DNA of 64,000 nucleotides, from positions 92,380,001-92,444,000 of the forward strand of contig OZ231126.1 of assembly GCA_965153355.1 (NCBI GenBank), in the 5' to 3' direction. A model generated the notes under the pieces. That model saw nothing but the letters and a program-made list of their open reading frames with translations. It did not search any database and was not told the origin of the DNA. The position numbers were made by a program, and so were the translations under genes. The DNA is from Flaccisagitta enflata. Taxonomy: Eukaryota > Chaetognatha > Sagittoidea > Aphragmophora. Positions 59,795-64,000 of this stretch are shown one piece after another (position 1 is the stretch's first letter; every line of letters starts with the position of its first letter).

Positions 59795-60939
59795 ATGAAG
59801 TTATTCAAAAAAGCCAAGTCGTTAGAGGGATTTTTGATTCAGCTCGAGGCCAAAATTAGCGAGGAACATGAAGTACGTTCTATTCATGTGGAATGAGCGA
59901 GTTTGCACATAGTATCGAAGAGTGAGAATAGTTGAATTGACCGCAATTCATTGAGTAAATAGATTTGATTATTATGATAATTTGCGAAACTTTTCGCTGA
60001 CCGATACTTAGAACAGATGCTGAATCGAGGGTCCTTGTAATTGCATATTCGCAGGAGCAAGAAACGGAATGTTTATTGGAAAAGCGGAACAGAAATGCCA
60101 GTAGTGCCAAGAAAAAGAGAATCGACAGAAATGCAACCGGTGCCAAATACGCGACCAACAAAAACAGGAACGTGAACAGCGCTAATTTCATGACCAACAA
60201 CAGCAATGTTCAAGCAGGTCACCTGTAGGGAATTTCTAGCTAATCCACGAAATGTTTAATGGATTGAATAGATAGTAGATAAGATAGCAGAGTAATCATA
60301 GAATTACCCAGAGCCATTAACATACTCAATGTTTAGGAGACGACAGGTCGTTGGAGGAAGTTGCCTCAAAGAAAGACGATGAAGTTCCGGCACCTGGGGA
60401 CGTGAACTGGACGAACCGCAAGAAGGTACCCACTAATCCAGCAACGGTTCTTGGAAATGAATTAGCAGTCTTCTGATACAGAGTGGGGCAGTGTCTGGCT
60501 CAGCACCACGCAAATCTTGTCAAATTTTACAGGCAGTGGACAAAATATTATAGGTATACAACTATTTATCATTGGGGAAAAAAGTCGAATTACGTAATTC
60601 GGCTTTTTGCAACATAGGGGAGAAATAAATTTTTCCATATTTGGTTTGCGGTAATTTTTGAAAGTTGGGTATTTTTGGGGCTGGGAGTATACATTTTTTG
60701 ATATTCATAGTTAAGAAAGAGCTAATTTTTCTCTTTCAAATGGCGCCAACCAGAAGTCTCTACGATCAATAGTTTTGGCGTTATGAATTTTTGAATTTTT
60801 TTTTTATTTTTTTGTATTTTTAAAAAATTGATTTTTTTATTGATCTCAATATGCAGCTCTATGTAACAATAGGAAAAAATAAACCTGTTTCGCAAATTGA
60901 CCCCTATTTTTATGACGCTAGCTTTGACATTTTAATCCG

Positions 60940-61030
<91 letters not shown>

Positions 61031-61328
61031 CACACACATACAAATACACGCACGCACGCACGCACGCACACACGCACGCATGCATGCATGCACGCACTCT
61101 CACACACATATAAGGCTTTGCGGGTTTGGCCGTGAGAAGGCCGAGGCTCGATTTTTAGGCCAAACCCGAAATTTGGTTTTGCCTTCAGACCCGACTTGGT
61201 TTCCTAGGATAGTTTTGCCTTTGAATTATTCTTTCGATCTCACTCATCAAATTTTTTTTTTTCTCACTTTTTTGATCTTCTTTATCATGTGTGAATGTGT
61301 ATGTTTATGTGCGTGTGTGTGTGTGTGT

Positions 61329-61378
<50 letters not shown>

Positions 61379-62012
61379 CTCCCCGAAGGGGTCGATGACC
61401 TATGCTTTCACACATATGGGGAGTTTTCTCCTCCTTCATGTCCGTACCCGCCCTCCCCCAGCCTCCAGGCCCATATCTCAGCCTGGAGGCCCAAGCATAG
61501 GTCATCGACCCCTTCGGGGCCGCTGCCCTGCTCCCCCCTCAACTTCAACCACAACCTACTTAAGCAGGGCGCGGGTACCGCTGACCATCTAACGCTTTTG
61601 CGACTATTTATTGTGTTATTCAAACTTATTCATTTCTTCTTTTTTGCTCACCTTTTTTCTCAGATTATTTGCTGTTTCAGTGCTGTCTCAGTGTGTTTGA
61701 GTCTGTGTGCATTTTTGTATGTGTTTGTTTCTTTCTTTTTTATTCTCAATTTTTCTTTCTTTTTTTTCTTCTTTTTTTTCTCTCTTTTTATTTTTCTTCT
61801 TTCTCTCATTTTTTCTCTCTTTTTTTCTCTCATTTTTTTTCTCTCTGGCAAATAACCAAACATCTTTTTGTTACTATATTTACTTAAAAACCCGATGGAA
61901 ACCCGTCATAAACCCGAAGAAAGGTTTTGAGGTATTCCGAACCCGAACCGAAACCGTGGAAAAAACATCATACGCAAGGCCTTACACACGTACACACACA
62001 CTCTCTTTCTCT

Positions 62013-62110
<98 letters not shown>

Positions 62111-63797
62111 TACAAACTCACAGATAAACAGACACACAAACACATAAAGACACACACACACGAACAAACACAAAAGCATATTCAAAGACCAAGAGGAAAA
62201 AGAGACACAGATTGAATAACAAAAGCAGTCAAGCAATCAACCAGACCTCATGAGATGCACAAACAAAAAAACATGCACAGAGAGAAAAAGACTCCCATTT
62301 ACGACTTTTTTCCAGTTGGTGAGAGCCGCCTTTATTGGTACTATTAGCTTTGATCTTATTTACTGATAATACATTTTTATGTAACGAATGGTAGTTGAAA
62401 TTACAATTTGCTGTAATATTACAAAATTGGAGTAATAAATCTGGCTATAATTCAAACAACAAATTATTGCAAACATTTTGTTTATTACAGCTGACTGTAA
62501 TTTCAATAACTGATGGTTGCATATAGTATTTTTTTATAATCAATAAGTTAAATCAAAATCAATAGTATGATATATACAGTTAAACCCCGCTCTAACGGAT
62601 TTCAGGGGACCAACAATTTTTTTTTGTTATAGGCGGACTTCTGTTATTGCCAACAAAGGAAATAAAAGAAATTGGTGTGAAGGGAGAATGAATTTGCATC
62701 TACAATAGGCGGAATTCCGTTGGTGGCGGGTCCGTTAGAGCGGGGTTCAACTGTATACCTATTACGTTTTGTCCACTGACTGTTTTCGCATGAAATTTCC
62801 GTCGATTGCGCAGTCAGTGAGTCTGTTCGCTTTGGGTGCTTGGCTCAGCGCCACGCAAATCTTGTTACATTTTATGCTTTGTATATCCCTCTTGCGCGCA
62901 GTTAATGGTGAGTCTGTTCGCTTTGGGTCTTCTCGGGTTCCTCACCTTTTTCCTCGTGGGTACGATGGCTTCGCTCAAATGGTTCAGTCGGTCCGATGAA
63001 AATGATCCACTTCCGGTGGCGTTGGGTGCGCACGCCGTCGTAGAGGTAAGACCAAATTTCGTACAATCCTAAGTCTTTTTGGCAATGGGGAAAGAATTAG
63101 TTCTGCACTCTCCTACATTATTGACGCCATGCAGAAGTTTCACCCATTGGGCTCGATTTCGGCGAACACGACGCGTAAAGTCACTTCATCAAAGTCGACT
63201 ACCACAGCAAGTACAACCCTAAATTACGCGACGACATCAAGTTCGCTTTCTGGTCCGGTAAAGACCAACGCCACTCAAATTGGTACAACAGTGAGTTCGG
63301 TTCAGAACGAATCCAAGAGAGTAGACCAAGTGGCGGAAAAGATGATCTCAAATGCGTATCAGTCTGCTGCCACTTCATCGCCGTTGACTTACGTGGACCC
63401 ATCTCCGGCCTTGGTACTCGCGGCGATGAATCCTGATGACTCATCCACGCATGAGGCGATAAAATGGGCCGATGGACAAGAAGAGGTCGAATCTACTAAG
63501 ATGTTATCCGACTCTGACGGCCCCTTGATGACGCGACACTCTCTAACTAAAATGAATAATGACCAACTTGCGCAAAAACTTCAAAGTATGTCCTTAAAGA
63601 CGTCAATTGAATCTTCTGCGAAAACCTGGACGGAATTGAGTAACGACCAGTTGGCGCGGCCGCTTCGACGTACGCCTTCAAACACCGGAGGCGTAGCTTC
63701 ATCGGAACCGTTGACGGCTATGAGCAATGATCAGTTAATGGATCTTCTGGAAAGCATTTCATCCATGTCAGCCTCGACGTTGAAACCAAACACTTGA
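59795..63797 (+). CDS. Unrecognised single-pass membrane protein with NDQL repeats (five exons, predicted)
   Basis: Predicted exons 59795-59872, 60055-60217, 60337-60425, 62902-63045 and 63135-63797 all have GT-AG borders and agreeing phases (0, 1, 0, 0), giving 378 residues. Residues 1-110 are charged and N/K-rich. Residues 112-136 (LMVSLFALGLLGFLTFFLVG...) form one membrane helix. The rest is Ser/Thr-rich with several NTT/NAT-type sequons. Near the end, three 28-residue repeats each begin with NNDQL or SNDQL (D301, D329, D357). I recognise no family. The link between exon 3 (weak donor GTACCC) and exon 4 spans 2.5 kb of repeats and is the least certain step; exons 4-5 could be a separate gene. 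A C-type element starts 8 bp after the stop. Confidence 0.5.
60694..62341 (+). mobile_element. G-family interspersed repeat, copy G2, with nested insertions
   Basis: The left text TTCATAGTTAAGAAAGAGCT then TTTCAAATGGCGCCAACCAG and T-rich DNA precedes a GA microsatellite (60943-61024), as in G1. The right text ACTCCCATTTACGACTTTTT then TCCAGTTGGTGAGAGCCGCC is at 62287-62341. Between them lie GCAC/GCAT repeats (61050-61095), CT/GT runs (61310-61376), an E element (61377-61595), a T-rich stretch (61625-61850) and a CA microsatellite (62017-62109). Confidence 0.55.
61377..61610 (+). mobile_element. E-family element, short
   Basis: The head GGCTCCCCGAAGGGGTCGAT then GACCTATGCTTTCACACATA is mirrored at 61495-61530 (AAGCATAGGTCATCGACCCC ... 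GCCGCTGCCCTGC). The tail is AGCAGGGCGCGGGTACCGCT then GACCATCTAACGCTTTTGCG, matching the copy at 21269-21765. The head's first bases GGGCAG are replaced by the adjoining CT run. Confidence 0.6.
62577..62753. mobile_element. pogo/Tigger-like MITE (177 bp)
   Basis: The ends CAGTTAAACCCCGCTCTAAC (then GGA) and TCC then GTTAGAGCGGGGTTCAACTG are inverted repeats with one mismatch, flanked by TA on both sides (62575-62576, 62754-62755). CAGTYRAACCCCGC termini with TA duplications are characteristic of Tc1-mariner/pogo-derived MITEs. Confidence 0.78.
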
Positions 63798-63804
63798 AGT
63801 TTTG

Positions 63805-64000
63805 GCCACATCGAGTTATTTCTCGATGTGGTCTATAACATAGCCTTGATCGTGTAGTGAGTCGTGTCAACCCTCGAAAACTTGAGAACCAGTACTCAGA
63901 TGTTGATGAAACTTGGTCAGTGTTATTTTTAGGGCATTACTAACCTGTGTACCAACTTTCAACAACATTTATAAATATTTAATACCCTTCGCCTATTTTT
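63805..64000 (+). mobile_element. C-type hairpin-headed element C2 (cut by window end)
   Basis: After TTTT, GGCCACATCGAG - TTATTT - CTCGATGTGGTC and TATAACATAGCCTTGATCGT are followed by A-family body text (TGAAACTTGGTCAGTGTTAT, TGTGTACCAACTTTCAACAA). It starts 8 bp after the stop of the last gene, much as C1 starts 17 bp after the SYS1 stop. Confidence 0.75.

Larger units (their letters stand above)
60534..62778. mobile_element. Inverted-repeat-bounded composite in the last gene's intron 3
   Basis: The left end CAGTGGACAAAATATTATAG (then GTATA) is inverted at the right as TATAC then CTATTACGTTTTGTCCACTG, about 22 of 25 matching. It encloses the G2 repeat, an E element, CA and GA microsatellites and a pogo-like MITE. 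Just outside both ends lies a ~38-bp direct repeat (TGGCTCAGCRCCACGCAAAT then CTTGTYAMATTTTAY at 60496 and 62841). No clear target duplication. Confidence 0.45.

Overview
This is a nuclear segment of a repeat-rich eukaryote. Eight protein-coding genes can be read, all on the + strand. Seven are recognisable from conserved protein sequence, and most have GT-AG introns whose phases agree across exons. The closeness to animal proteins (CEP290, GPR89/GPHR, GOLPH3, SYS1, HEATR3, TFB2M-like, ACSL) and the presence of a cilium transition-zone gene point to a flagellated holozoan, probably an early-branching animal or a close unicellular relative. The species cannot be named from the sequence.

Layout: 1-2590 is repeats, probably a HEATR3 intron. 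The last three HEATR3 exons are at 2591-3540. A single-exon TFB2M-like gene lies at 3792-5216 and a single-exon long-chain acyl-CoA synthetase at 5599-7674. 7675-13871 is intergenic repeats. SYS1 (two exons) is at 13872-16731, GOLPH3 (three exons) at 18213-19890, GPR89 (eight exons, one 14.5-kb intron) at 22914-43475, CEP290 (six exons, one of 4.5 kb) at 43886-59326, and an unrecognised single-pass membrane protein with 28-residue repeats at 59795-63797. Several intergenic gaps are only about 250-470 bp, while introns reach 14 kb because they hold mobile elements.

Function: SYS1, GOLPH3 and GPR89 are three consecutive Golgi membrane or Golgi trafficking genes. HEATR3 (5S RNP import chaperone), the TFB2M-like gene (mitochondrial transcription or rRNA methylation) and ACSL (acyl-CoA supply) are housekeeping genes. 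CEP290 is a ciliary scaffold.

The most distinctive content is a superfamily of non-coding elements, here called A, B, C, D and E. Each begins just after an oligo-T run with a hairpin, and in A-D this is usually followed by TATAAY. One hairpin arm is complementary to a short motif near the 3' end. The arm sequence differs between subfamilies, but the 3' motif changes with it. Bodies range from about 140-bp D elements to long A and B elements full of 18-bp or 13-bp minisatellites. They lie mostly in sense orientation, just after splice donors or stop codons. Around them are hAT-like, pogo-like and foldback elements, nested insertions, two recent tandem triplications, and very long microsatellites. 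No rRNA, tRNA or CRISPR array was recognised.
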